Counted from the stretch's first letter, positions 23,024 through 34,279 are shown. The stretch: 64,000 bases of DNA from Cyrtodaria siliqua (GCA_037043455.1 JAWPHD010008288.1:1-64000), one strand, 5' to 3'. The notes: generated by a model not told the origin, from the letters alone. A program made the numbers and translations.

Positions 23024-23300
23024 TAAAACGTAGATATTAAAATGTAAATTTACGTGGCATCAGTATAAATTCACTTTATTACATAGATATTGACGTATAA
23101 ACCACCTTCGGAATCACTGAAATACGTGTTGAATTATATAGACACAATCCACTTCATTCTTCGAATCTATACACAAAACGTAGAAATTCAACTTGTAAAT
23201 TTACATTGCAACTGTATAAATCCACTTCATATATATGTTATCCAGCTTTTGCATCAATGAAATACTTATTGAATTATATAAACACACTCCAATCACGTTT
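23024..23300 (+). repeat. Two-copy tandem repeat, ~150-bp unit
   Basis: Two diverged copies containing 'acgtagatattaaaatgtaa' / 'acgtagaaattcaacttgta', 'gtataaa.tcactt' and 'tgaattatata.acaca'. They lie between the 140-bp array and the transposase relic. Confidence 0.7.
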
Positions 23301-23815
23301 TAATAAATATTCCTTTTATGTATATCACATGTTCTTAATGTGTTATGTATAAGAATAAATAATTATTTTGATAAGGAAACGCAAAATTGATAATTAAATA
23401 AATGTAAATATAAGCTATATCTCTATAAGCCATATATCTTTACTTTGTATATAGTAGTAATACACAAGCACAACTTAAATGATAGCATTTGCTCAAATGT
23501 CAATGAACAGTGTAGGTGTGAAAAACATTAAACGTCCACAAAAGAAAAGCAAACAAGCACACTTAATGACAGTATCCACTTAACTTTGAGTGATTAGCTG
23601 ACACCTTTATACAGTTATAATAACTGTATACTAATTAGTGTTTGTAAGAAAGCTTGGATGCGCTGAAGCCGTTACATTTCTAGAAATAGTATATATACTT
23701 GATAAAAACAGAAACATGTCAGATAATCTGTTTCTTCTGAAGCAAAGTCAATCTACGCAACCTTTACGATGGCTACTGTTACTTACGGACAGAAATCGAA
23801 TGAGGATGAGGATGA

Positions 23816-25039
23816 GTGGCCGCTTTAGGCGATTATAAGGTATGTATAACTAATAAGTCTCTATCCACAATAGAGTCTTACGCATCTATTGCTGTAACAC
23901 CACCAACACAACCACCATCAACAACAGACACAATCACTATTAAACCACCTCCAATGGTAACAAACGCTATGGTTAAAAAACAACAACACATGGAGTCGAC
24001 CACACCACACATTACGCACAATAGAGTGAGTATTCTGTTTTCACCAATTGAATGCACAAACAGATTCAGCTGCTTACATATTGAACCAACGTATGAATAT
24101 GGTGAGGAGTTAGTGCAACCTACATCTGTAAAAAACAAGAAGTCTAAAACAAAGCAACTCAAATCAAAAACAAACGCAAAAATGACACAAACTCCACATG
24201 CTACAGTGGATACACCACCATCAGCACCAACAACACTTAAAGGCGGAGGGGACGATGATATCATACATGGTAAAACGTTTCAAACATATGACGAATTTCA
24301 AAAATGTTTTGAGCAGTGGAAGTTAAAAACCGCATCACCAATGAAGATTTCAGATTCAAGAAAGAACACTGATGGTAGTTCTGAGTTTCCTTATCTTTAC
24401 GTAGTATACGTATGTAAACACTACGGAAAACCACGTGTAAGAGGAAATTCAGTTCGGCCTAACCAGTCGTACTTCCCAACGCAGTGTTCTGTAAAAATTC
24501 GACTTGCATTATATCAAAAATATGGTTATAAAGTAACGTTTGTTGAAGAAACGCATAATCACGCGGTATCACCCCAAACATTAAAACACTATCCGACACA
24601 AAGGAGATTAAACTCAGAAGAAATAATAAAAATCAAACCACTTCTCTCCATGGATGTGAAAACTAAAAACATAAGAGAACACGTAGAACAAATAACAGTC
24701 AAATGCATTCAAAATAAAGATATTCATAACATACACGCACACATTAGAAATAACGATCAACAAGGCAGAACGGAATCACACTTACTATACGACACAATTG
24801 AGGAATAAAAAAAAAATGACCCCGAATCGACAATACTTTTAGAGCTTGGTACAGACAACGTTTTGGAGCTTCTTTTTATTCAAACTTCAGAAATGAAGAA
24901 AACGTTTCAAGAATATCCAGGTTTTCTGTTCATGGATACAACTTACAATCTAAATATTGAAAATTACCCACTGTTCTGTATATTAGCAGAAGATGGAAAT
25001 AGATCCGCGGTCTTAAAAGCCCGTAAGTTAAGGTTGTGA
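23816..25039 (+). pseudogene. Mutator-like (MULE / ZSWIM-type) transposase relic
   Basis: The open frame runs to a TAA at 24806. It has a low-complexity Pro/Thr/Lys-rich N-terminus, then a FAR1/ZSWIM-like region: GKTFQTYDEFQKCFEQW, LYVVYVCKHYGKPRVRGNSV, RPNQSYFPTQCSVKIRL, EETHNHAVS and PTQRRLNSEEI. After the TAA the same frame continues through a run of eight As into the start of the MULE catalytic domain, FQEYPGFLFMDTTYNLN, with the first catalytic Asp in MDTTY, then LAEDGNRS. Homology stops near 25008 and the later catalytic residues are missing. The GTG at 23816 is preceded by stops and is part of a donor-like site, so the real start may be the ATG at 23954 or an upstream exon. Dead copy. 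Confidence 0.75.
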
Positions 25040-25128
25040 GATACAATTATCATTTTAATATTTATTAACAATTTCATAAACCACCTCTGGCGCGGTCTTA
25101 AAAGCCCGTAAGTTAAGGTTGTGAGATA
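25008..25128 (+). repeat. Direct repeat of ~37 bp beside the ribozyme
   Basis: The text 'gcggtcttaaaagcccgtaa' plus 'gttaaggttgtgagata' occurs at 25009-25045 and again at 25093-25129, 84 bases apart. The first copy marks the point where transposase similarity ends; the second leads directly into the hammerhead. Confidence 0.9.
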
Positions 25129-25134
25129 ATATAT

Positions 25135-25230
25135 ATAATCTATAGTGGGGATATCTGTCTATGTAATACTTGGTAAAAGTTACATAGGCCACCACCTGAT
25201 GAGACTCGCTGAGGAGTCGAAATAGATTAT
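25135..25230 (+). ncRNA. Hammerhead self-cleaving ribozyme (stem III open)
   Basis: All invariant positions are present. Stem III pairs ATAATCTA (25135-25142) with TAGATTAT (25223-25230). U16.1 is 25143 and H17 is A25144, so the predicted cleavage is after 25144 (site AUA). Stem I starts GTGG (25145-25148) with CCAC (25192-25195) and resumes, after an internal loop, with CTATGTAA (25159-25166) and TTACATAG (25180-25187). The core CTGATGA is 25196-25202. Stem II pairs GACTC (25203-25207) with GAGTC (25214-25218) around a six-base loop. GAAA is 25219-25222. An A-rich run follows at 25232. Animal hammerheads are known from Penelope-like retroelements, retrozymes and satellites; which carrier this is cannot be told from one copy. 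Confidence 0.9.
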
Positions 25231-25344
25231 CAAAAAAAAAGTAAAGAAAAAACCCAATATATAATATTTATTTCAACTAGCAAATTTTTCCTAAATATAA
25301 TATCCAATTTAAAAAATACATGTAACAAACAAGTATAAAACGTT

Positions 25345-25510
25345 TTTATACGTGTCACTAACTAATCTCCTTATTGACACGTATTACTTGATACGTTTCC
25401 CATTCTATTATACGTATACGTGTCACTAGACAGGTAACACGAATAAACGTATACGTGTCACTAGACAGGAAACACGAATAAACGTATACGTGTCAATAGA
25501 CTCGGCCCAT
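25345..25510 (+). repeat. Repeats related to the 140-bp satellite
   Basis: Contains 'gatacgtttcccattctatt' and 'acgtgtcactaact', matching the array at 22465-23015, then two copies of a ~34-bp unit with 'cgtatacgtgtcactagaca' and 'aacacgaataaa', plus a partial third. Confidence 0.75.
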
Positions 25511-26415
25511 ATTAATTGCCTGTGGCACTGCGAAAACACAAAAATGCCGAAAACGTATCCGCTCTCCTCTGCTCTATGATTATCTATGATGGTGGAACAA
25601 GGAACATAATTATATTACCTGGGTAAACATAGGCGCACACCAAGAGCATTCAGTCCTTTAACTGCAGATAACGTCAATCACAATAAAACAAATAATATAG
25701 TCTAAATTGTTGGCAAATACAAATGGAGAATTATATGTAAGGGAGGTAACTACGTTTTATAACCCGGACCTTTCGTCTCAAAGTAGTTTCGAACATAACC
25801 GTTGAGCGTATATTAAATTAAAAAACAACAACCATTCTATGCATTATTTATATATATATATAAAGTATATCGTCCCCATTTACATTGTGAAGAGAACCTA
25901 TAAAGATCTAGCTTATTTTCTTAAAGGCCAGGGTTGAATAAAAACCCAAAATGGCACCCAGAGCAAGCTTTTCTGATCATTTTTATATATTATCACCAAC
26001 ACAAATTCCGAAATAATAAAGTATTTTTAAACCATAAAATTTGGTCTGTAAATACACTAAACATTACTTTATATAGAGATACATTTATATCAAAATAATT
26101 ATATAATGTATTTTTCCTATACTTTCTAGAACAAAGCTATTATTCATAACTGTCAAATTTTGAAATTTGGTGCATCTATTAATATCTGTACCTGTAAAAA
26201 TGGTCAGAATACTGAAAACCTTTTATTGAAGCAAACGAAATACTAACTAACTGCAGTGTATACATAATGGTGGTAGCATCTACCGCGCGCAGGCGTTTAA
26301 TGGCAGTCATCTAGCTAATTTTCTAAATGGCAATCATCTAGCTTATTTTCTTTATGACAGTCATGTCTATAGCATGTTTCGCATTACCCAGTGCACTTCA
26401 GTATACATGTATATA
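25511..26415. other. AT-rich, no gene seen
   Basis: No exon or repeat family recognised except two short copies of 'atggca.tcatctagct.atttt' near 26300-26345. Confidence 0.4.
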
Positions 26416-26419
26416 GAAA

Positions 26420-26725
26420 CTGAATGGGTATTGCAGCTCGCCAAAATAAGAAACGTTAAATGGCTCCAAATAGGAATGAAAATGACAGGCTCATCCTCCA
26501 TTTACATCGAGATAAAATATTGGAATTGAACCTAGAAACATATGACCTGCAGAACTAAATAGATGCTGCTAATGATGCCGTAGACGTTTCATTTACGATG
26601 GAGTCACGTTCCCACGTTTACGAGATTCCGATGAAGACATTTAATGAGCATGACACAACATGACACAATGAACGTATAGGTGAGGCTTACTCCTCTGTCT
26701 CTAGCGGGGTTTGCAGTGGTCCTAC
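26420..26725 (-). repeat. Dispersed repeat family C, copy 3 (inverted)
   Basis: Reverse complement matches 4195-4500: 'ccactgcaaac', 'tcatgctcattaaatgtctt', 'tatctcgatgtaaatggagg' and 'gccatttaacg' in the same order. Confidence 0.75.
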
Positions 26726-26954
26726 TCTACACCCGTCAACCAGAATGTAAACAATAGAAAGTCTGGTATCGTTTCTGACTGGCTGATACAGACGCACCTT
26801 CTATCCAACATACACAAAACGGCAGAAAAACAATAAAATACTAAATAAACAAAGAAGGAAACTTCATTATTATGTATATATTATACCTTAAAATACCTTA
26901 AAACAAACCTTACCGATATGAGTATTCTTTGCTGGCTTAGTTTAGATGTGGTAT

Positions 26955-27225
26955 TTTACCACTACATGTAGAGACTGGTCGCTATCTACATTGGAGAACC
27001 GCCAAATGAGAGACTGTATAAATTGTGTGACAGTGCCGATGTAGAGGATACACAGCATTTTCTCATTAAATGTTCATGTATGGCTCTTTTAAATTTAACA
27101 CCGTTGGCGCTCTAATCCGCGAAAATGACGTTATGCGACTATCCCAGCAAATAAACTCGAATTTCTTGAGAGATCATATCAGAAATCTTGCAAAATTTAT
27201 TGTTAAGGCATATTTACATAAGCTC
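26955..27225 (+). pseudogene. LINE ORF2 C-terminal relic
   Basis: Broken frames read LHVETGRYLHWRT, then after a frameshift YIGEPPNERLYKLCDSADVE and DTQHFLIKCSCM, and further on HIRNLAKFIVKAYLH. The ETGRY ... ER.C..C ... VED..HFL..C pattern is typical of the C-terminus of LINE ORF2 proteins. Frameshifts show it is inactive. Confidence 0.6.
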
Positions 27226-27445
27226 ATAATCCTCTATCCATGGTGATCATGGGGTCAAATTTGACCTCACCCAATTTGACCCCACCCCGTGTCACATGCT
27301 TTACATAGACTTATACATAGAAATAAATAAATAAAATTAGCGTATTCTTTGAAATCACAAGACATGTAGAGCTCTCATTTATTGCATGTAGCATGAGCTT
27401 ATAGTCTAAAGTTCTCCGGCCATGTTTTGTTTCATGAACACGTTT

Positions 27446-27487
27446 ACTTACTTACTTACTTACTTTCTTACTTACTTACTTACTTAC
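27446..27487 (+). repeat. Microsatellite (TTAC)n
   Basis: About ten copies of TTAC with one TTTC interruption. Confidence 0.95.
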
Positions 27488-28199
27488 ACAAGTTAACAAT
27501 ATATATTTACAATTCACACATTGCAATATCTGTGGAAAGCGAGAATAAGATTTTATTTGATGACGTAGAAAACTTTGAACAGGTAAATTAATCGAAAGGT
27601 AAATGTATTTATCAATTATCTGGCAATAGTTGTGCAGCTATACAATTCAGATTTACCTCATTTCCTCGTGCAGTCACGCAGTGGTAAAATTAGTATCTAC
27701 GTCATGCCAATAATACTTATTTTTTACATACAACTTAGTAGCGGTTTTAAATATATGTTTCTCTCCGGGACTATCAAGAAATGTCCATATGACGTTTAAA
27801 AGTTAAATTTGTTAATTGATAATACTACAGAAAGGGTGGCCATTCATCTTTAACCAAGTTTTTGTTTTCAAATGGTGAACCGGAGGTCAAATCTGGCCCG
27901 CCTCCCGGGCTACAGATTTACATGGAGTTATATACATGTAGGAACATCTCCCAACAAGAGCACCGCCTGGAGATGCACATACACGCGCCAGGTTCCAGGT
28001 AAGGTTCCAGGTTAAACCTTTTTAAAAGGGAAATAATTCAAACACATATGAAACAGAGAGTTATGGACCTTTAAAAAATGTATTCATAGATCACGTTGAA
28101 GATGTGTCATTGCTGTACAAGGTAGTAATGTACATTTCGTGGCATTTTTCAGTTTTCATACATGTAAAATCGACTAAACATATATTCATCAATGCAAAT

Positions 28200-28418
28200 G
28201 AACTGGAGTGGCCCAATGGATACCATTGTCTTCTGTCGGTTTGTTCTTATGCAAGGCAGTCTTCCTTAGCCGTGTCCGTCCGATGGAGTCGTAAGCCGTG
28301 CGGTCCCGTGTATTGGAGTCTATTTTCCGGACATGTTAAACAACCATAGGACGCTATTTCTTAGTAAGAGTAGGACCGGTTCCCGAATTACTATGTATCC
28401 TCCCCTCTCCCTCTCCCC

Positions 28419-28450
<32 letters not shown>
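28200..28450 (+). repeat. Dispersed SINE family A, copy 3, ending in an expanded (CT)n tract
   Basis: Opposite orientation to the other family A copies. It starts with a tRNA-like head ('ggagtggcccaatggata'), then 'ccttagccgtgtccgtccga', 'gttaaacaaccataggac' and 'gagtaggaccggttcccga'. It runs into a long CT-rich tract where other copies have only a short 'cctctctctgg'-type segment. Confidence 0.8.
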
Positions 28451-28457
28451 TATTTCT

Positions 28458-28560
28458 CTCTCAATCAATCAATAAACTAATCAATTAACCAATCAATTAA
28501 CTAATCAATTAACGAATAAATCAATTAACTAATTAGTCATTCATTAAACTAGATTAGATA
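28458..28560 (+). repeat. Low-complexity (AATC/AATT)-rich repeat
   Basis: Runs of 'aatcaatcaat' and 'caattaact' with a period of 4-16 bases following the CT tract. Confidence 0.8.
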
Positions 28561-28663
28561 TTATAGTCAAGAAAACACAAAATCAATCGACCAATCTTTT
28601 AATTATTCAAGCAATCAATTAATCTTAAAAATAAAAGTAAATTAAAATGAACCAGGTAAGCCT

Positions 28664-29490
28664 TCCACATATTCTACCATTCCGATGCACTTCCTCCTGA
28701 ACAATGCTAAGCAAGACTCTAAGGGCATCACATATTCTACCATTCCGATGCACTTCCTCCTGAACAATGCTAAGCAAGACTCTAAGGGAGTCACATATTC
28801 TACCGATCCGATGCACTTCCTCCTGAACAATGCTAAGCAAGACTCTAAGGGTGTCACATATTCTACCAATCCGATAAATTCCTCCTGAACAATGCTAAAC
28901 AAGACTCTAAGGGCATCACATATTCTACCAATCCGATGCACTTCCTCCTGAACAATGCTAAGCAAGACTCTAAGGGCATCACATATTCTACCAGTCCGAT
29001 GCACTTCCTCCTGAACAATGCTAAGCAAGACTCTAAGGGCATCACATATTCTACCAGTCCGATGCACTTCCTCCTGAACAATGCTAAGCAAGACTATAAG
29101 GGCATCACATATTCTACCGATCCGATGCACTTCCTCCTGAACAATGCTAAGCAAGACTCTAAGGGCATCACATATTCACATATTCTACCAATCCGATGCA
29201 CTTTCCCCTGAACAATGCTAAGCAATACTCAAAGGGCATCACATATTCTACCAATCCGATGCACTTCCTCCTGAACATTGCTAAGCAAGACTCTAAGGGC
29301 ATCACGTATTCTACCAATCCGATGCACTTCCTCCTGAACATTGCTAAGCAAGACTCTAAGGGCATCACATATTCTACCAATCCGATGCACTTCCTCCTGA
29401 ACATTGCTAAGCAAGACTCTAAGGGCATCACATATCCTACCAATCCGATGCACTTCCTACTGAACAATGCAAAGCAATACTCTAAGGGAA
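28664..29490. repeat. Minisatellite, 63-bp unit
   Basis: About 13 copies of a 63-bp unit containing 'gatgcacttcctcctgaaca', 'atgctaagcaagactctaag' and 'ggcatcacatattctacc'. Unit length is a multiple of three, which produces open frames on both strands with a 21-residue period; these are not genes. Copies are 90-98% alike by eye, so the array is young. Confidence 0.95.
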
Positions 29491-29639
29491 TAGAACCACC
29501 CAAAAAAAGAGGCAAGTTCCCTGGAGAAAACATGGAAAAAAAGATGCACTTTTCATGCAATTTCAGTCCGTCTCCACCCCCAAAAGCTGACTTTTTAAAT
29601 CACTTCTTTTAAAACACTGCAAAAACAACAGGGCTATGA

Positions 29640-30760
29640 TGGCATATATCGCTCACCTGGTAATCATAGGCAAAATGTCTGCTGTGTCTAGTCTGGCATG
29701 GGTATTTTAAAATGTGTCCCACTTTCTTCTATGAATGAAATTTCATAAAAATGGGTGGAGTGGGGGTTATATTAACATTCTAAACAAATATGGTAAAGAT
29801 CAGATAAAAAATGTAGTAACTACAGATTTAACAAAGTCATATAGCATTTTTCAACAAATCAAGGTCTATACTAACAAGAGCTAGATGGTTTTCGGACTTG
29901 TCCAAGATTTCATTGATATTGATACATTGATATATACCGCGCTTTGCACAAGTGAGGCTTCCTGCCACATTTCGTAGAAATCCAACAAGCCGTTTAGGAG
30001 GAGTAGCGCCGACAAGAAATTTAAAGTAAAAATGTCAAAGGGCCATAACTCAATCAAAAATCATCGAACTAGAACAAAAGCACGATATGCACAACTAGAC
30101 ATTTTACGATGCTTCCTGCCAAGTTTCGTAGGAATCCAACAAGCCGTTTAGGAGGAGCAGCGCCGACATGAAATTTAAAGTAAAAATGTCCAAGGACCAT
30201 AACTCCGTCAAAAATCAGCGAGCTGGAACAAAAGCACGATATGCATAACTAGACATCTTACGATGCTTCCTGCCAAGTTTCGCAAAAATCCAAAGTTTAC
30301 GGACGGACAGACAGACGGACGACGGACACCGCACCACGGCATAAGTTCTGCTGATCTCTGATCAAACAACAAACAAACAAACAAACAAATAAATAAAAAA
30401 TATATATATTAAAAAAATTGTCCGAGCTTTCATGACACTAACAATCTGGTAAAGTTTAGTAAAGGTCGGAGGAAAAAGAGGGCCCTATCGTCTTAACGAG
30501 GCAAAATATAGCATTTTTAACTAATTTAAGGGCCATAACTCCGCTGTTACTGGTCCGATCTGGCTGGTTTTTGAACTTGTCCGAGCTGTCATTGATATTA
30601 ACAGTCAGGTAAAGCTTGGTAAAGATCTGAAGAAAAAGGAAGACTCTATCTTCTTAATGAGAAAAAGTTAACGACGGACGGACTATGGACAACGGACGAA
30701 CGGACGGACGACGGACAACTCGCCATCCCATAAGCTCTGCTGGTCCTTGGCCAGTAGAGT
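29640..30760 (+). repeat. Dispersed repeats with internal ~180-bp duplication
   Basis: Two related blocks (to about 30360, and 30420-30760). The first holds two or more copies of a ~180-bp unit with 'gcttcctgccaagtttcgta', 'ccaacaagccgtttaggagg' and 'gccataactc'. Each block ends in 'acggacggac' runs and 'cataagctctgctgatc'-type text. This style is common in bivalve genomes as transposable-element tails. An (AAAC)n tract lies at 30367-30395. Confidence 0.6.
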
Positions 30761-30992
30761 TAAAAATCGACCATCGTCTATAACCTTACATTTGTTGAAA
30801 TTTACGTAAAACATCACACAAACAAACAAACAAATTGATTAATATCAAAGTTAACTGTTGTATAGCAACTGTGTTTGTACAAATAAAGATGTGTTGTTTT
30901 TAAATTGCAAAATAATATCTACAATAGTTATTTTTTTCAATACAATGCAACAATTAACATTTAGTTTCTCAGACAAAACGGTTCATACATAC

Positions 30993-31194
30993 CTTAATAC
31001 TCTATTGTGCTGTTTAAGATTCATGGTTATGTCACCGTTGTGCAACATTTGAAATGTCACCGTGCCAAAGAGTATCGGGATGACGGTCGTCCCCGCTGGC
31101 AGATCTGCTGGGTGATCATCTGTAAATCGGACCGCAACTTCAGCGTCGACCCCTTTTGACACATCATAAAACACTGCTGTAAGCATCGTTGGAT
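30993..31194 (-). CDS. Orphan internal exon of an unidentified gene
   Basis: On the minus strand a 202-base segment lies between an acceptor-like 'acacaaacag' and a strong donor, attaag|gtatgt. It is open in one frame (66 full codons with two extra bases at each end), GC-richer than its surroundings, and spells protein-like sequence including TAVFYDVSKGVDAEVAVRF, HPADLPAGTTVIPILFG and NGDITMNLKQHN. I do not recognise the family. The other exons of such a gene were not found; it may be a real exon with large flanking introns or a captured fragment. Confidence 0.45.
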
Positions 31195-31349
31195 CTGTTT
31201 GTGTAAGTTCTGGAATAGTAATGCATTAATAAATGTTGAGAGTGTTTTTAAATATATGTAGGCAATGTTGTACACGGGCTTTATTTGGGAGTTTTTAATA
31301 TCTATCTATTGATACTGCAACACCCCCTTTCGAAGATTATGTGCAGGTT

Positions 31350-31484
31350 TCCTGGGTAGAACCAGTACTAAGCAATGTGGATTAATTACCTTGCTCAAGG
31401 ATAAATAACATGGCCATGGCGAGGATCGAACCCACGACCTTTCGATCTGAAGTTCGGCGCTCTACCACTGAACCACGCACTCCA
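31350..31484 (-). repeat. tRNA-derived SINE (family D), copy 3
   Basis: Reads on the minus strand with 'ggttcagtggtagagcgcc' (A-box region), 'gggttcgatcctcgcc' (B-box), 'ttatccttgagcaaggtaat' and 'tagtactggttctacccagg'. Confidence 0.85.
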
Positions 31485-32640
31485 CATATACATTTTTATA
31501 TTTTGAAATCCTGTTTAACCATCCCCAGATTATTACCTAGCCCCCATCTCTCCCTCCAACCCACCACACGAACATGGTCTCACACAGAGAATAATTTCCT
31601 AACACTAAGGAGGGTATAACAAGTGTTTCTATCAGGGCCCGTATTCATAAAGCAGCTTAAGTAGAAATATTACAGAAGTCAAAATTTAAGATTTTTACAT
31701 ATTTTTCAGTTATCCTTATTAAACTCTCAGCGACACCACAACGCATTTATTTTAAGATAATTGTTTAACTCTGTTTTTTTTAATCCATAGCATTATTAAA
31801 ATGTAAACGGACGCAGGGTTTTTAAATTATAAAAACAGGAATTTAATAAATTAGGCGTATACTCTAGAGTGTATTGTATGTTTGATGATAAATCGTTACT
31901 TTTTTAAAACGTCTCACACCACAATTAATTTTCCGTAGGGTCCCATTGTAATGTTTTTGTTCGTGGCATAGAGATAAAAAAGATTTTGCAACATGTATTT
32001 ATGCTTAAATTCTTCATTGATCCAATATCTGCATGCTATTAACTTTTAACGAACATTTACCAGATTGAACTTTTTTTAATTTCATGTTTGCGTGACACCT
32101 ATCAACATTTAGACAAAAATACAACCCCGTGGAGATTAGACCCATGATGTGTAAAATGAGGCAGAATTAGCTAGAAATCTTATATCAACATGCATTTTTC
32201 TGGGATCTCTTCCTAAAATGCTGTAGATTTAGAACCTGGTAAAGATAAATCAATGTATCCTGTAAAATGTAGAAAAGCGAACTTGTTTTTTTTTATCTAC
32301 CTCCTTCATCTGTAGGGCAGGAGTATTCAAGGGAGATAATAGTGGTGTGAGTCCAAAAATATATTTTACAAATAAAAAAGAAAACAAACACACAAAAGGA
32401 TAAGGCTTAGGTCGGAATCTACAGTTTTCTTTGAAATTCAGACTATTTTCAGACATGTACACTAATTAGGTTAAATAACTTGAATTCTATTTTTCAGAAC
32501 TAACAAACATGCCCTATTCCTGAAAGACCATATAATTTCCTCTCAAAATATAGCAAATACATGCTAGAAAGCAACAAAGTCAGTTTCTCTGCCTACAAAT
32601 ACAATTCATTTACCCCACCCACTTAGCACTCAAAAAAAGG
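31485..32640. other. Non-coding, no gene seen
   Basis: AT-rich sequence without convincing exons. Open frames here (for example 32250-32462 on the minus strand) show no recognisable domain. Confidence 0.4.
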
Positions 32641-32649
32641 AAAACATGA

Positions 32650-33050
32650 CATTTATAGAGACACGGCAGCATATACCTGTCCCTTATTTGAGATATAACA
32701 CATCCATAATTGAATGACAAACACTCCAAATTGTCATAAAAATGCTATTTCTACATACCTTATCCGGCTTTTTTTTCCGTAATCTTATGTCGAATGGAGA
32801 GATGAAGGTATTGATCAAGTAAAGCTACCATTTACAACATAGCCACCAGTTACTAGTTTCTGTTTACAGACTCTATACCGGTCACAGTACAAAAACTTTA
32901 TTTACACCAAAATTAACTATTATGTCATACTAAGTCAAAAACACCACATTTGTGGATTTCTTTTTTATTGTCTAGCCTGAACATGGCTTTTAATCTCTTA
33001 GATTTCTGTTTTATAAGAAATTCGAAACTAAGGAGTCTCCCCTTAACAGA
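32650..33050. repeat. Repeat related to the element at 37129-38136
   Basis: Shares 'acatacct', 'tccggc' and, near its end, 'gaaactaaggagtctcccct' followed by 'taaca' with 37720-38030 ('gaaactgaggagtgccccct', 'taaca'). Probably a decayed copy of the same element; its ends were not located. Confidence 0.45.
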
Positions 33051-34050
33051 ACAAAAACACGTCTGAACTCTTTGATTATAAAGCAGGTTGTCCATAGCTA
33101 CCGCGCTGTTAACGTCACTTGACGTCGTCACGTGTTTATATGTAACACGCTAACTGACTGGACGCGTCAAAATAAAAACGCGTTCTTTCATTAGCTATCG
33201 AGGAAGCGCACACTGGCACTTTAGTTGGTGTGCAAGTCGCCAGTATTTCGTTGTTGACAAATGTGACCACAACAGCATCATTGAGGTTTCACTTTAGGCG
33301 AGCTAAGAAACCTGGTGTTAATGTTTGAAAGAATATAATATTATAATGTATGGATGAAAATAGTGCTTGGAAAATACATACAGCTGTTAAAAGCTTCAAA
33401 TACATCAAGATCACGGTATTCGTAACACATTATGATTTATAAATACAACACCATAACATGCTTATTGGTTTAGCTGTTTGCCAGCTGTGAAGTTGCACAG
33501 AATGTATTGCTATTAAAATGTGTATAAACTAAATTGCACAAAAAACACATGTAAAGCATATATAAGAATATGGAAATGAAAATCAGAAATATAGTAAAAA
33601 ACAACAACAATATAATAATAATGAAGTATGTAATTAACGGGTGACATATAAATACTTTTTTAATAAATTTAGAAGTTGAATATTAATTGTGTCATTTATA
33701 AAACTTCAGGGGAAAATGTCATTAATCCTTGTTAAAAGCACACACATATTTAATATTATGCAGTTTAAAAAACTGATAGAAATGGTGATTTGGCAGACAA
33801 GGCTGAGTTGTTAGAAGATTACTTATATATGAGGTATATGCTTTTATCATTGACTTAGTTATTTACAATGATGTTGACTAGTGTACGCAGTTCAGTCATT
33901 AAAATATATGTAGAATTTGACCCACTTAACAGCCAACGTACAAATGTACTTTGTATTTTGTTGTTGTTTTATTATCGATTGTCACTGAGTATATGTACAC
34001 TGCTATTCTCAAATACTATAACATGAATTAAACTAGTTATCAATCTTACC
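33051..34050. other. No gene seen; small GC-richer segment
   Basis: Around 33110-33290 the sequence is CpG-richer and holds 'gacgtcgtcacgtg' (CRE-like half-sites and an E-box CACGTG). It could be a promoter but no exon could be tied to it. The rest is AT-rich. Confidence 0.3.
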
Positions 34051-34055
34051 AACGC

Positions 34056-34200
34056 ACTGACATGAGTTGTCATTTCATACAAAATTTTATTAAACGAGTT
34101 CAGAAATTTGTTATTAAGCGAGCCTCTGGCGAGTTTAATAACAATTTCCTGGACGAGTTTAATAAAATTTAATGAAATGACAACGAGTGTCAGATCCTTT
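34056..34200. repeat. Inverted repeat (hairpin, ~65-bp arms)
   Basis: The left arm 'gttgtcatttcat' through 'tttgttattaa' is mirrored by 'ttaataacaatttcc' through 'atgaaatgacaac'. Both arms contain 'ttttattaaac.cg'. A small foldback element. Confidence 0.85.
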
Positions 34201-34279
34201 TTATCACATGGCTCAAAAACGACAAGAAACTTGCAATTAAACCCAAACAATCAAACCAGAACGATACCTCCGACAGACA

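Noticed and set aside
23816..23953. GTG at 23816 as the transposase start
   Set aside because: Stop codons lie immediately upstream in that frame, GTG starts are not expected in animals, and the segment contains a donor-like AAG|GTATGT.
28642..29560. Several open frames on both strands with a 21-residue period
   Set aside because: 63-bp minisatellite; both strands are open for the same reason.
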